Assembly (NCBI GenBank): GCA_964538355.1 | Contig: CAZIFC010000001.1 | Span: 1 to 64,000, forward strand | Reading direction: 5' to 3' | DNA length: 64,000 nucleotides | From: Bilophila sp964538355 | GTDB taxonomy: Bacteria > Desulfobacterota > Desulfovibrionia > Desulfovibrionales > Desulfovibrionaceae | Position numbers and translations under genes: made by a program | Notes under the pieces: generated by a model | Databases searched by the model: none | Told to the model about the DNA's origin: nothing | Seen by the model: only the letters and a program-made list of their open reading frames with translations | Shown: positions 35,797 through 44,983 of the stretch, piece after piece | Numbering within the stretch: position 1 is the stretch's first letter | How the letters are laid out: every line of letters begins with the position of its first letter

Positions 35797-36788
35797 AGAC
35801 CCTTCGCCAGCGTTATCCCTTTTCCGCCATTGTCGGACAGGAGGCATTGAAACAGGCTCTGCTGCTGAATCTCGTCTGTCCCGGCATCGGCGGGGTGCTT
35901 GTCCGGGGCGAAAAAGGAACCGCCAAGTCCACTGCCGTGCGGGCTCTGGAGGCGATTCTCCCGGAAATCGACGTGGTGAAAGGTTGCCCCTGCGGGTGCG
36001 ATCCCCACGGTGAAACCTTGTGTCCGTGGTGTCTGGAACAGGAAAGCCTTGAATCCGTTCCGCGGCAGGTTCATGTGGTGGATCTGCCTGTCGGCTCCAC
36101 GGAGGATCGCGTCGTCGGCTCACTGGATATGGAAACGGCCCTCCGCGAGGGCAGGCGGCGATTTGAACCGGGAATCCTTGCGGACGCCAACCGGGGAATC
36201 CTGTATGTGGACGAGATCAACCTGCTGGATGATCACCTTGTAGACGTTTTGCTGGATGCGGCGGCAATGGGCGTCAACACTGTGGAACGCGAGGGCATCT
36301 CCTGGTCGCATCCTGCCCGTTTTGTGCTTGTGGGAACGATGAACCCCGAAGAAGGGGAGCTGCGGCCGCAGCTTCTTGACAGGTTTGGCCTGTGCGTGGA
36401 GGTGAGAGGCATGACGGAGCCGAGCGCACGGCTTCAGGTCATGACCCGCCGCGTGGCTTTTGAGGAAGATCCGGCAGGCTTCCGGGCCGAGTGGGAGCCG
36501 CAGGAACGGCTGCTGGCGGAACGGATTGTCGCCGCCAGACAAAAACTCGCGAGCGTCGCTGTTCCCGAAGAAGTCATGCGGGCCATAGTCGAACTCGCCA
36601 TTGAAACGGAAGTGGACGGGCACAGGGCGGATATCGTCATGCTGAAAACCGTCAAGGCCATCACCGCGTGGCGCGGAGATGGCGAGGCAGCCAGGGAAGA
36701 TGTCATACAGGCCGCCCAACTGGTACTGCCGCACAGGATGAGGAGAAGGCCTTTTCAGAATGTGGGTTCTGCGAAGGCGGTGCGATAA
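35793..36788 (+). CDS. ChlI/BchI-like AAA+ chelatase subunit
   Basis: The 331-residue AAA+ ATPase has Walker A (VRGEKGTAKSTAVRALE), Walker B (GILYVDEINLLDDHLVD) and the sensor region VGTMNPEEGELRPQLLDRFG. A Cys-rich insert between the Walker motifs (GCPCGCDPHGETLCPWC) may bind a metal; similar inserts occur in some prokaryotic ChlI homologues. It should power the CobN-like subunit together with the ChlID fusion encoded next. It overlaps cobN (ATGA) and the next gene (TAATG), so the chelatase genes are translationally coupled. Confidence 0.92.
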   Translation: MKTLRQRYPFSAIVGQEALKQALLLNLVCPGIGGVLVRGEKGTAKSTAVRALEAILPEIDVVKGCPCGCDPHGETLCPWCLEQESLESVPRQVHVVDLPVGSTEDRVVGSLDMETALREGRRRFEPGILADANRGILYVDEINLLDDHLVDVLLDAAAMGVNTVEREGISWSHPARFVLVGTMNPEEGELRPQLLDRFGLCVEVRGMTEPSARLQVMTRRVAFEEDPAGFRAEWEPQERLLAERIVAARQKLASVAVPEEVMRAIVELAIETEVDGHRADIVMLKTVKAITAWRGDGEAAREDVIQAAQLVLPHRMRRRPFQNVGSAKAVR

Positions 36789-38806
36789 TGTCCGGCAAAT
36801 GGCGGGTGTTTCCTTTTACCGCCCTTGTGGGGCAGGAAAAGATCAAACGTGCGTTGCTCGCCAACGCCGTGCTGCCGAGTATTGGCGGCGTGTTGCTGCG
36901 GGGCGAAAAGGGAACGGCGAAATCCACGGCTGTGCGCGGTCTTGCCTCCCTGCTGCCTGAAGTGCAGGCCGTCGCAGGCTGCCCGTGGCACTGTGATCCC
37001 CGGGCTTCGGACGCCTCCCTTTGCCCTTCCTGTTTGGAGAAGAAGCGCGAGGGGGCGTTGCCCTCAGTGGCCTTTATGCCGCAGCTGGTGGATGTTCCCC
37101 TGTCCGCCGGCGAAGACAGGGTAGCCGGAAGCCTGGATATGGAAGCGGCGTTTCGCGAGGGGGCACGCATCCTTCAGCCGGGGCTTCTTGCCGCCGCACA
37201 CCGCGGTATCTTGTATGTGGATGAAGTCAACCTGCTTCCTGACCATGTGGTGGATATCGTCGTTGAGGCCTGCTCCGAAGGGGTAAACCGGATTCGGCGG
37301 GAAGGGATATCCGCAGAGCATCCTTCCTGTTTCGTGCTTGTCGGGACGATGAATCCTGAGGAAGGGGAGCTGCGGCCTCAATTGCTGGATCGCTTTGGAT
37401 TGGCTGTTTCGGTCTCCGCGCCTGACAGCGTGGAAGAGCGGCTGAAGGTTCTGCGGCTCCGGGAACAGTTTGACATGGACCCACAGGGGTTTCTCCTTCA
37501 ATACCGGGAACGGGAAACTGCGCTTTCCGCCCGCATCCGTGAGGCGCGGCGGCTCGTCGGGCAGGTTCGTATCCCCGGTATTTTGATGAAGCGCATGGCG
37601 GAGCTTTCCGCTGAAGCGCAATGTGCGGGGCACAGAGGGGAGCTGGCTCTGGCACGGGCCGCCCGCGCGTTTGCGGCATTGGCAGGCAGGCCGGAGGTTC
37701 GGGAAGAAGACATGCTCGAAGCGGCGGATCTGGCTCTGGCGCATCGACGCCGTATGGCCTCTCCGCCTCCGCAGGAACGGCAGGAGCAAGAACGGAGCGA
37801 GGCTTCCCCGCCGCAGCCCCGGCGACACGCCGGAGAAGAAGCCAAGGGAGACAGGGCGCAGGGGCACTCTCCTTCTCGGGAGTCCCCTTTACCCGATACC
37901 GCTTCGCAGCCTCTTCGGGATGATGCGGCAGGCGCAGCAGGGCAGGGAGAGAGCGAACAGGTGTTTGCCATTGGTGCACCGTTCGCAATCAAACCAATCC
38001 GCCTGAGAAAAGATCGGATGCAGCGCAAGGGTACGGGGCGACGTTCCCGCACTGCCACTCCGCAAAAGGTTGGGCGGACGGTAGGCAGCCTTCCCCTGAT
38101 GGGGCGTGAAATGAAGCACGCTGACATTGCGTGGGATGCGACGCTTCGTGCGGCGGCCCTGCACAACGGCCTTGGCAAGGGCGGAGGGAGCCGTCCCGTC
38201 ATTACGCGTGATGCTATCCGCACCAAGCGCAGAGAAAAGAAAATCGGCAACCTGATAGTTTTTTCCGTGGACGCTTCCGGTTCCATGGGGGCTGCCGGAC
38301 GGATGGAGGAAGCCAAAGGTGCCGTAGTGTCCCTGCTTATGGATGCCTACCAGAAACGGGACAAGGTGGCCTTTATCGCCTTTCGCGGTCAAGAGGCGGA
38401 AGTATTGCTGCATCCGACGGGGAGCGTGGAACAGGCATACCGAAAGCTGGAGGAGCTTCCGACAGGGGGGCGCACGCCCCTCGCATCCGGGCTTGAGGAA
38501 AGCTATCGTATCATCAGGAACCAGCTGCGGAAGGAGCCTGATACGCGGCCCATTTTGCTTGTCCTTTCCGATGGAAGGGCCAACGCTGCCCCGGATGGCG
38601 TACGGCCCATCCCCGCGGCGTTGGAGGTTGCCCGCACCATTGCCGCCGACGGGCGCACGCACTCCTTGGTCATTGATGTAGAGCGTCAAGGACTTGTCCG
38701 GTTTGCAATGGCGAAAACCCTCTCCGAAGCCTTGGGTGCCGACTACATGCACCTTGAAGAACTCAAAGCCGATACGCTGGTGCGTACGCTCAAGGATATT
38801 TTGTGA
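36788..38806 (+). CDS. ChlI-ChlD fusion chelatase subunit (AAA+ plus VWA)
   Basis: The 672-residue protein joins an N-terminal AAA+ domain (about residues 1-330) to a C-terminal VWA domain (about 490-672). The AAA+ domain has Walker A GEKGTAKSTAVRG, Walker B GILYVDEVNLLPDHVVD, and a Cys insert with GCPWHCDP and LCPSC. A long Pro/Gln/Glu/Arg-rich linker lies between. The VWA domain has an intact MIDAS motif (VDASGSMGAAG) plus TGGRTPLASGL. The AAA+ part closely matches the preceding gene, so the two likely arose by duplication and form a mixed ring. The ATG at 36788 overlaps the previous stop; the longer upstream frame is rejected. The linker and VWA bridge to CobN-type subunits. Confidence 0.92.
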   Translation: MSGKWRVFPFTALVGQEKIKRALLANAVLPSIGGVLLRGEKGTAKSTAVRGLASLLPEVQAVAGCPWHCDPRASDASLCPSCLEKKREGALPSVAFMPQLVDVPLSAGEDRVAGSLDMEAAFREGARILQPGLLAAAHRGILYVDEVNLLPDHVVDIVVEACSEGVNRIRREGISAEHPSCFVLVGTMNPEEGELRPQLLDRFGLAVSVSAPDSVEERLKVLRLREQFDMDPQGFLLQYRERETALSARIREARRLVGQVRIPGILMKRMAELSAEAQCAGHRGELALARAARAFAALAGRPEVREEDMLEAADLALAHRRRMASPPPQERQEQERSEASPPQPRRHAGEEAKGDRAQGHSPSRESPLPDTASQPLRDDAAGAAGQGESEQVFAIGAPFAIKPIRLRKDRMQRKGTGRRSRTATPQKVGRTVGSLPLMGREMKHADIAWDATLRAAALHNGLGKGGGSRPVITRDAIRTKRREKKIGNLIVFSVDASGSMGAAGRMEEAKGAVVSLLMDAYQKRDKVAFIAFRGQEAEVLLHPTGSVEQAYRKLEELPTGGRTPLASGLEESYRIIRNQLRKEPDTRPILLVLSDGRANAAPDGVRPIPAALEVARTIAADGRTHSLVIDVERQGLVRFAMAKTLSEALGADYMHLEELKADTLVRTLKDIL

Positions 38807-39816
38807 ACCGTGTCCTGATATGGCTCATTGTTCTTTTGCTGGCGATGTGTTCGGCGGGCTGGGCACAGGATTCGGAACCCGTCGCTGCGGGGGCTTTGGC
38901 GGGAAGCGTGCGTATTCCCGTTCCGGTTCGCAGGGTCGTATCGCTCTCCGCTTCCGGCGTCGAATGTATCCGGATCATGGGAAGGATGGACACCGTCGTC
39001 GGGGTCACGGAGCATACGAAAACCCGGAGCAGGCAGTTTCCTGAAATTGCGGGGCTGCCAAGCGTAGGCCGCGGTTTCATGCCAAACCTTGAAGTGCTTG
39101 CGGGACTCCGGCCGGATGTTGTCATTGCCTGGAAAGCGAATCCCGGCCCGGAACTGGAACGGCAGCTGGAGCCTCTGGGAATAGCGGTGTTGCGGCTTGA
39201 TCTGACGGAACCGAAAAAGATACCCGGAGAAATGCGGATACTGGCGTCTCTCCTTGGGCCGGGAGCGCAGGCCCGCACGAAAGCCTATTGCGAATGGCTG
39301 GAACGGTGGACGCTGCTCATACGCGGCAGCATAGCAGGTTATCAAAAACCTTCCGTACTTGCGGAGCATTTTTCGCCGTTGAGAGTGGCCGGCCCGGGTT
39401 CGGGGCTGTACGAGCTGACGAAACTGGCTGGAGGGAATAATCTTGCCGATGATATCGGCATACAATCCATGCCGGTCGATTCCGAATGGATTCTCAGGAG
39501 GAACCCGCAGGTTTTTGTGAAGAGTGTCCTTCTGGGCAGACAAAGCGCGGAAGAGGATGCACAGCGATCTGAAGCATGCTTGCACGAGGCCTTGGCACGG
39601 AACAACTGGGAGCTGCTTGATGCCGTCATCGCCAAGCGCGTGCACGTCCTTGATTCGTCCATCGCAAGCGGACCTCGTTATATCATCGGCCTTGCCAAAC
39701 TTGCATCATGGTTCTACCCCGAGGCTCCCGTCCCGCCCTGTGAGCAGATTGATGAGGAGTGGAACAAGGGAGCATGGGAAGAGCCGCACCGGATGAGCGG
39801 ACAGGGCTGTAAATAA
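38803..39816 (+). CDS. FecB/BtuF-like periplasmic binding protein
   Basis: The 337-residue protein has a signal peptide (LIWLIVLLLAMCSAGWAQ), with a possible but imperfect lipobox at LAMC. It has a helical-backbone class III binding fold marked by VPVRRVVSLSASGVECIRIM and NLEVLAGLRPDVVIAWK. It should deliver the chelate to the FecCD permease encoded at the start of the operon. The GTG start overlaps the chelatase stop codon (GTGA). The closest functional guess is a binder of heme, corrinoid or ferric chelate. A terminator lies 160 bases downstream. Confidence 0.88.
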   Translation: MNRVLIWLIVLLLAMCSAGWAQDSEPVAAGALAGSVRIPVPVRRVVSLSASGVECIRIMGRMDTVVGVTEHTKTRSRQFPEIAGLPSVGRGFMPNLEVLAGLRPDVVIAWKANPGPELERQLEPLGIAVLRLDLTEPKKIPGEMRILASLLGPGAQARTKAYCEWLERWTLLIRGSIAGYQKPSVLAEHFSPLRVAGPGSGLYELTKLAGGNNLADDIGIQSMPVDSEWILRRNPQVFVKSVLLGRQSAEEDAQRSEACLHEALARNNWELLDAVIAKRVHVLDSSIASGPRYIIGLAKLASWFYPEAPVPPCEQIDEEWNKGAWEEPHRMSGQGCK

Positions 39817-39979
39817 ACTGTCAATAAGCTGCATAGAGGTAGCTATAAAGCAGCCGCAGCAGACTGTTCCGGCATGGCGGCGGAGGCTGTGCCGTCCTGC
39901 TGAACGCAGCCCGGAAAGACGTTTGCTCTCAACAGGTCGAGTGTAGTGGTAACAGCCAAAAACCAAAGGGCCGTAAAAG

Positions 39980-40032
39980 AAGGAACCGGCATCTTCCGCA
40001 TGTCTGCTCGCGGGAGATGCCGGTTTCCTTTT
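39980..40032. terminator. Bidirectional terminator between binding-protein gene and pta
   Basis: The 11-bp stem AACCGGCATCT/AGATGCCGGTT has a T-rich tract on each side (TCCTTTT on the plus strand, TTCCTTCTTTT on the minus). It serves the convergent chelatase operon and pta. Confidence 0.8.
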
Positions 40033-40041
40033 AACCGTTGC

Positions 40042-42159
40042 CTAGTTGAGGGTAATCAATCCCTTTTCCGCCTGAGCCTGTATGGCTGTGATCATGACCG
40101 TGTTGATGATGTCCGGCACGGTGCAGCCGCGGGACAGATCGTTTACGGGCTTGTTGAGGCCCTGCAGGACGGGGCCGATGGCGAGCACATTGGCGGTGCG
40201 CTGAACCGCCTTGTAGGTGTTGTTTCCGGTGTTCAGATCCGGGAAGATAAATACGGTGGCACGTCCGGCGACCGGACTGTTGGGGGCCTTTGCACGGGCT
40301 ACTTCAGGATCAATGGCGGCGTCATACTGGATGGGGCCGTCAAGGATGACCTCCGGAGCGCGTTCGTGCGCCAGTCTGGTCGCCTCGATGACTTCCTCCA
40401 CGGCTTCGCCCTTTCCGGAAGAGCCTGTGGAATAGGACAGCATGGCAACGCGGGGTTCGACGCCGAAGACGCGGGCGGTATGCGCCGAGCTGATGGCAAT
40501 GTCGGCAAGCTGGCTGGCGGACGGCGTGGGGTTGACCGCGCAGTCACCGAATACCAAGATGCGATCCGTGAGGCACATAAAGAACACACTTGAAACGATG
40601 GACGTGCCGGGCTTTGTCTTGATGATTTCAAAGGCGGGGCGGATCGTGTGCGCCGTCGTGTTGATCGAACCGGAAACCATGCCGTCCGCGTCGCCAAGCT
40701 GGACCATCATCGTGCCGAAGTAGATCGGGTCCCGCATGCGCTCCTGCGCCTGCTCCAGCGTAACCCCTTTACCTTTCCGCATTTCGTAGTACTGCTGGGC
40801 ATAGGTATTGAAATGGGGGGACGCCGTGGGCTGGATAATCGCGGCATCCTGCAATCTGATGCCGAATTTTTTGATTTTGCTTTGCAGGGCATCCGCGTCG
40901 CCCAGCAGGATGATATCCGCGATGCCTCGTTCGCACAGATATTCCGCGGCACGCAGAATCCGCAGCTCCTCCCCTTCGGGCAGGACAATACGCATGCGGT
41001 ATTTCTGGGCCTGTTCCGCGAGGTTGAACCCGAACATCATCGGGGTAATCCGATCGGAACGCGAGTTGAAAATCCTGCCGAGGAGGGTTTCCTTGTCCAC
41101 ACTCTCGGAAAAGACATCAAGTGCCACATTGATCTTTCGATAGTCTTCAGGGGAAATCTTTCCACGCATCTTCAGCAGTTCCTGACAGGTATCGAAGGTG
41201 GCCCCCTTCACGGAAAGGATGGGGACGGGGATGCCTGTCCAGCCTTCCATAAGCCGCTGCATACTTTCGGGAAGTTCGATTCCGCCGGTCAGGAGGATGC
41301 CCGCGATATTGGCGTAGGAGGATGAAATGTGCGAGGTCAGGCTTGCAAGGATAATGTCGGAACGATCCCCCGGAGTGACGATCAGCAAGTCCTGTTCAAG
41401 GTAGTCCATGAAGTTGCCGACCTGCATGGCGGCGATAAGGTAGTCATGGACAAGATTGTTCAAACCTTCTTTGCCGAACAGCACATCGGCATTCATCCAT
41501 GCCTGAATATCCCCAACGCTCGGGTTGCAGAGGGCGGGCGTGTCCTTGATGAAAAACAGCGGAGTGGCGGTACCTGCGCCTTCAATGATTGTCTTCGCAC
41601 AGGTGGGGCAATCATCGGTGCTGAACGACACCCGATTGACGAACACGCAACCGACTTCGCGTCGTTTGTCCTTCAGCAATTCCAGGTTGCTTCTGACGGA
41701 TGTCTGTATGGCCTCGATAGTTTTATCTTTGCCGTTGATAACGAGCGCAAGCGGAATATTGAGGCTGGCGGCGATCTCGGAGTTCAGCTCGAACTGGACG
41801 GCGGTATCCTTGTCCCGGAAGTCCGTTCCTTGGCACAAAACGAAATCATATTCGTTTTCAAGTGCCTTGTACTTCTGAAAAATCTTTTCAATCAGCAGGG
41901 AGGTGTTTCCTGAAGCCACCAGCTCCAGAGCCTCCCTGTAGGTGCAGGCGTAGGTGTTCCTGTACAGGATATCCAGCTCAAAGTGCTTGAGGATCAGATT
42001 GATGCTGGGGTCGCGCTGAGCTTCATCCTCACTGTCGATGATCGGACGAAAGAAGGCAATTCTGCGTACCTGAGACTGCAAGACATGCATCAATCCCAGG
42101 GTGACTACATTTTTTCCACTGGATTCTTCTGTACCGGTAATATAAAGAGCATGTGTCAT
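40042..42159 (-). CDS. pta: Phosphate acetyltransferase, three-domain form
   Basis: The 705-residue Pta has an N-terminal P-loop/BioD-like domain (YITGTEESSGKNVVTLGL), a middle DRTGG-type domain (about residues 215-330, including VTPGDRSDIILASL), and the C-terminal PTA catalytic domain (from about 375). The catalytic domain has VLPEGEELRILRAAEYL, GDADGMVSGSINTTAHTIRP and FPDLNTGNNTYKAVQR. It interconverts acetyl-CoA and acetyl phosphate, here probably for acetate formation and ATP gain with an acetate kinase encoded elsewhere. GAGGAG nine bases upstream supports the ATG at 42159 rather than an in-frame ATG ten codons earlier. Confidence 0.95.
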   Translation of the reverse strand: MTHALYITGTEESSGKNVVTLGLMHVLQSQVRRIAFFRPIIDSEDEAQRDPSINLILKHFELDILYRNTYACTYREALELVASGNTSLLIEKIFQKYKALENEYDFVLCQGTDFRDKDTAVQFELNSEIAASLNIPLALVINGKDKTIEAIQTSVRSNLELLKDKRREVGCVFVNRVSFSTDDCPTCAKTIIEGAGTATPLFFIKDTPALCNPSVGDIQAWMNADVLFGKEGLNNLVHDYLIAAMQVGNFMDYLEQDLLIVTPGDRSDIILASLTSHISSSYANIAGILLTGGIELPESMQRLMEGWTGIPVPILSVKGATFDTCQELLKMRGKISPEDYRKINVALDVFSESVDKETLLGRIFNSRSDRITPMMFGFNLAEQAQKYRMRIVLPEGEELRILRAAEYLCERGIADIILLGDADALQSKIKKFGIRLQDAAIIQPTASPHFNTYAQQYYEMRKGKGVTLEQAQERMRDPIYFGTMMVQLGDADGMVSGSINTTAHTIRPAFEIIKTKPGTSIVSSVFFMCLTDRILVFGDCAVNPTPSASQLADIAISSAHTARVFGVEPRVAMLSYSTGSSGKGEAVEEVIEATRLAHERAPEVILDGPIQYDAAIDPEVARAKAPNSPVAGRATVFIFPDLNTGNNTYKAVQRTANVLAIGPVLQGLNKPVNDLSRGCTVPDIINTVMITAIQAQAEKGLITLN

Positions 42160-42189
42160 AACGCTGCACTCCTCGGAAAGAATATACAT

Positions 42190-43091
42190 GTTTTCATATA
42201 TAAATACATTTTATATACGAATAGCAAGGCTGTTGTTATGGCGTGGATGTGTACAGATCGATGGTGGTTGACAGGAAGTAGCTTGATCCGCTCCTGGATA
42301 GCTGAAATCGATGGATTCGCCGTATGATTTTTTAGACTATGATTCTCCGTAGATGCTGACCTCTCTTGGGAGTAAAGGTATCAACTGATATCCGCACAAT
42401 CCTTTTCTTTGATAAGCCGGACAGTGCCATACCCATCTTTTGAAAATACATACTCTCAATGCCGCATGTTGAGCGTATTTGATTTCGTAAAATGATTCCT
42501 TTTGAGTCCAATCCGCTGTATGGGCATAAAGGATGTATCTGTTTTTTGATTATTCCATCTTTTTTATAAGACGGCAGTTATTTTTTTCATAAAAAAATCA
42601 AATAGATCTTTTTTTACTTTTCATAATCAACATCTTCTTTCGAAAACACAATGATTGAATTGGTTATAGAGCGCATCCACAAGCGGGGTGAGCGTATCAT
42701 ACATAAAAGCAACCGCTTGTATTGAAACAACATGGAAAGACATGCTGTTTTCAATCGGCTGGAATCAATCGAATGTATTTTCATATATTATGAAAATACA
42801 GGAAAAGGAGATTTCCAACAGGAAAGAAATGAGGGAGCAAGATAAATGATACACAAGATCAAACTGCCCCTGCTGCCCGGCGGATGGCCCAGATGAATCC
42901 TCGAACACGGGACGGCTGGCAGAGGCAAGTGTGTTTGGCTTGAGGGCGGAACACGTTGCAGAGGCCTCCTTTTCGTGTTTTATCGAAGCCTGTTGCGCTG
43001 GAGCGGCAGAGCGGGGGTTTGGGGTGCTGTGCTCCACAAAGACATGCAGGAAGCCTGTGCCTCAAGAGAGGCTTAACACAGCGAGTCGTAT
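42190..43091. other. Long AT-rich intergenic region upstream of dinB and pta
   Basis: About 900 bases with no gene I can support; 42330-42860 is strongly AT-rich compared with its surroundings. The few short frames lack ribosome sites and family likeness. No tRNA cloverleaf, phage att-like repeat or riboswitch was recognised. The pta promoter should lie near 42190-42330. Confidence 0.4.
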
Positions 43092-44279
43092 ATGGAAACA
43101 TGGATTATGCACGTTGATATGGATGCGTTTTACGCGTCCATAGAGCAGAAGGACAATCCAGCCTTGCAGGGAAAACCGGTCATTGTCGGCGGGGGAGGAG
43201 CAAGGGGGGTCGTCAGTGCCGCGTCCTATGAAGTGCGAAAGTTCGGTGTCCATTCTGCCATGCCCATTGCACAGGCTCTGCTGCTTTGTCCGAATGCCGT
43301 GCTCGTGCCGGTACGGATGGCGCGGTATGTCGAGGTTTCCCGGCGGGTTCTCGGCATACTGCAACAGTATTCCCCGCTTGTTGAACAGGCCTCTGTTGAC
43401 GAGGCCTATCTGGACGCGACGGGACTGGGGCGTCTCTTCGGGCCAGTCGAATCCATGGCGCGCCAGATCAAGGAGTCCATCCGCCTTGAAACGGGATTGA
43501 CCTGTTCCATCGGGCTTGCTCCGGTCAAATTTTTGGCAAAGATCGCTTCCGATCTGAACAAGCCGGACGGTCTTGCCGTCCTTGCCCCTGAAGGGGTTTC
43601 GGAGTTTTTGCGTACCCTGGCAATCGGAAAGATCCCCGGCGTGGGCAAAGCCATGCTCCAGTCTCTGGAGCTTCTTGGCGTCCGCACGGGCGGTGATGTG
43701 CGGCGGTATTCAAAGGCGTTCTGGGAGCGACGCTTCGGCAAGGCAGGAATAGCCCTCTACGATCGGGCACACGGTATTGATCCGCGCCCGGTACAGCCAT
43801 TCGTGCCCCCAAAATCGGAAAGTGCCGAGACAACATTTGAAACAGATACCCGTGACCTCGCCTTTCTGAAGGATTGGCTCTTCCGCCACGCGGACAGGGT
43901 AGGGCGTTCGCTCCGCAAGCACAAGCTCAAGGGGAATGTGATTACCCTCAAGGTCAAATACGCTGATTTTCGTCTTGTTACCCGGAGGTGTACGCTTCCT
44001 GCTCCGACCTGCTCCACGGAAACCATCTATCAGGCGGCCTGCGACCTGCTGGACCGGCTCCCCCTTGAGAAGCGGGTACGGCTTATCGGCGTCGGCGTTT
44101 CGGGATTTGGGGGCAGCCCGCAGCAACTGCTTCTGCCGTTCAGCAACACCGCGCAGGAACAGGAAGCCCGGTGCACCAGGCTCGATATTCTTATGGATAC
44201 CCTGCAAGCCAGGTTTGGTGCCGAAGCCTTGTTGCGCGGACGCATGCTGCATCCTCTGGGGAAAAAATCGGAAGGCTAG
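43092..44279 (+). CDS. dinB: DNA polymerase IV (Y-family)
   Basis: The 395-residue Y-family polymerase has palm catalytic motifs HVDMDAFYASIEQ and SVDEAYLDATG. The finger segment AASYEVRKFGVHSAMP, the helix-hairpin-helix region IGKIPGVGKAMLQSLELLG and a little-finger domain are present. A likely sliding-clamp-binding motif, QQLLLPF, lies near the C-terminus. It carries out translesion synthesis past damaged bases, with low fidelity. No clear LexA box was found in the upstream 200 bases. The gene stands alone between two long non-coding stretches. Confidence 0.95.
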   Translation: METWIMHVDMDAFYASIEQKDNPALQGKPVIVGGGGARGVVSAASYEVRKFGVHSAMPIAQALLLCPNAVLVPVRMARYVEVSRRVLGILQQYSPLVEQASVDEAYLDATGLGRLFGPVESMARQIKESIRLETGLTCSIGLAPVKFLAKIASDLNKPDGLAVLAPEGVSEFLRTLAIGKIPGVGKAMLQSLELLGVRTGGDVRRYSKAFWERRFGKAGIALYDRAHGIDPRPVQPFVPPKSESAETTFETDTRDLAFLKDWLFRHADRVGRSLRKHKLKGNVITLKVKYADFRLVTRRCTLPAPTCSTETIYQAACDLLDRLPLEKRVRLIGVGVSGFGGSPQQLLLPFSNTAQEQEARCTRLDILMDTLQARFGAEALLRGRMLHPLGKKSEG

Positions 44280-44924
44280 TTTTCCCCGAGTGGAACTGTT
44301 CGCCAGAAGCCACCCAAACGTTCAGATCCAGAGATGTTCTGCCGTCCCGGACAGCGGACGGCCAACACATCCGCGAGGCGGTGGCATGCGAAAGATTCCC
44401 CTCCGCAGGCGTTCATGACCAGACGCCTCGGTACGCCATCCGGTTCACCTCAGCCTTGAGATGCTTTTATCGGTAATCCAAGGATACACCTTCTTCCCTT
44501 TCGCGGGCTGTGGTCAGACCAAAGTGCCGTCAGACTGCGCTTCGATGCTGGAAGTCAGCCCCAAAAACATGCTGTGTATGCGCTTATGAAATATCACGGC
44601 TAGGAAACCTGCCGGCAAGGATGTCTCCTTCACCGCCCCGTCTCTGCCAAACTTCCGCATCAAGCGGAACGGAACCACTCGCCAACCGTGGATTGAGAGG
44701 TGATAACCCTCTCTGTGCGCGCGATCTGGAACGCTTCTTTTGGAGTGCCCCAAGCTCTTCTCTTCGATCCTGGAATATTGGTCTGATATTGGTTGAAATA
44801 TGGGCAACCATTTTTTTCTGTGGCGCAATGGTTGAAGCACTGTTCCTCAATCTATGCTTATACGCTGATATTCCAACATGTTTTTTAGTGAAAAAAGAAA
44901 GTATCAAAAATGGGTTAAAATCGA
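44280..44924. other. Intergenic region between dinB and the FadR-type regulator
   Basis: No supported gene. The frame of the regulator stays open upstream to 44510, but that part has no coding character and no ribosome site. ATTGGTCTGATATTGG near 44777 is a possible degenerate second operator half. Confidence 0.4.
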
Positions 44925-44965
44925 TTGACAAAAAAAGAACAATGCTCCAAATTGGTCTTACCAAT
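44925..44965 (+). promoter_or_regulatory. Promoter with FadR-family operator ATTGGTCTTACCAAT
   Basis: A TTGACA -35 box (44925-44930) is followed at 17 bases by a weak -10 (CAAATT). A perfect palindrome ATTGGT-CTT-ACCAAT (44951-44965) overlaps the -10 and ends 18 bases before the regulator ATG. It matches the TGGTNNNACCA pattern of FadR-subfamily regulators such as PdhR and LldR, so autorepression of the whole transport operon is likely. Confidence 0.75.
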
Positions 44966-44983
44966 AACGCAAAGGAACTCTGT

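Noticed and set aside
42765..43037. 90-codon minus-strand frame before dinB
   Set aside because: Crosses from AT-rich to GC-rich non-coding DNA with no ribosome site or family match.
42190..43091. tRNA gene or integration site in the AT-rich gap
   Set aside because: No T-loop GTTCRANNC with matching acceptor arms and no flanking direct repeats were found.
44510..44983. Longer N-terminus for the FadR-type regulator
   Set aside because: Would cover the promoter and operator; the family begins at 44984, where a good ribosome site exists.
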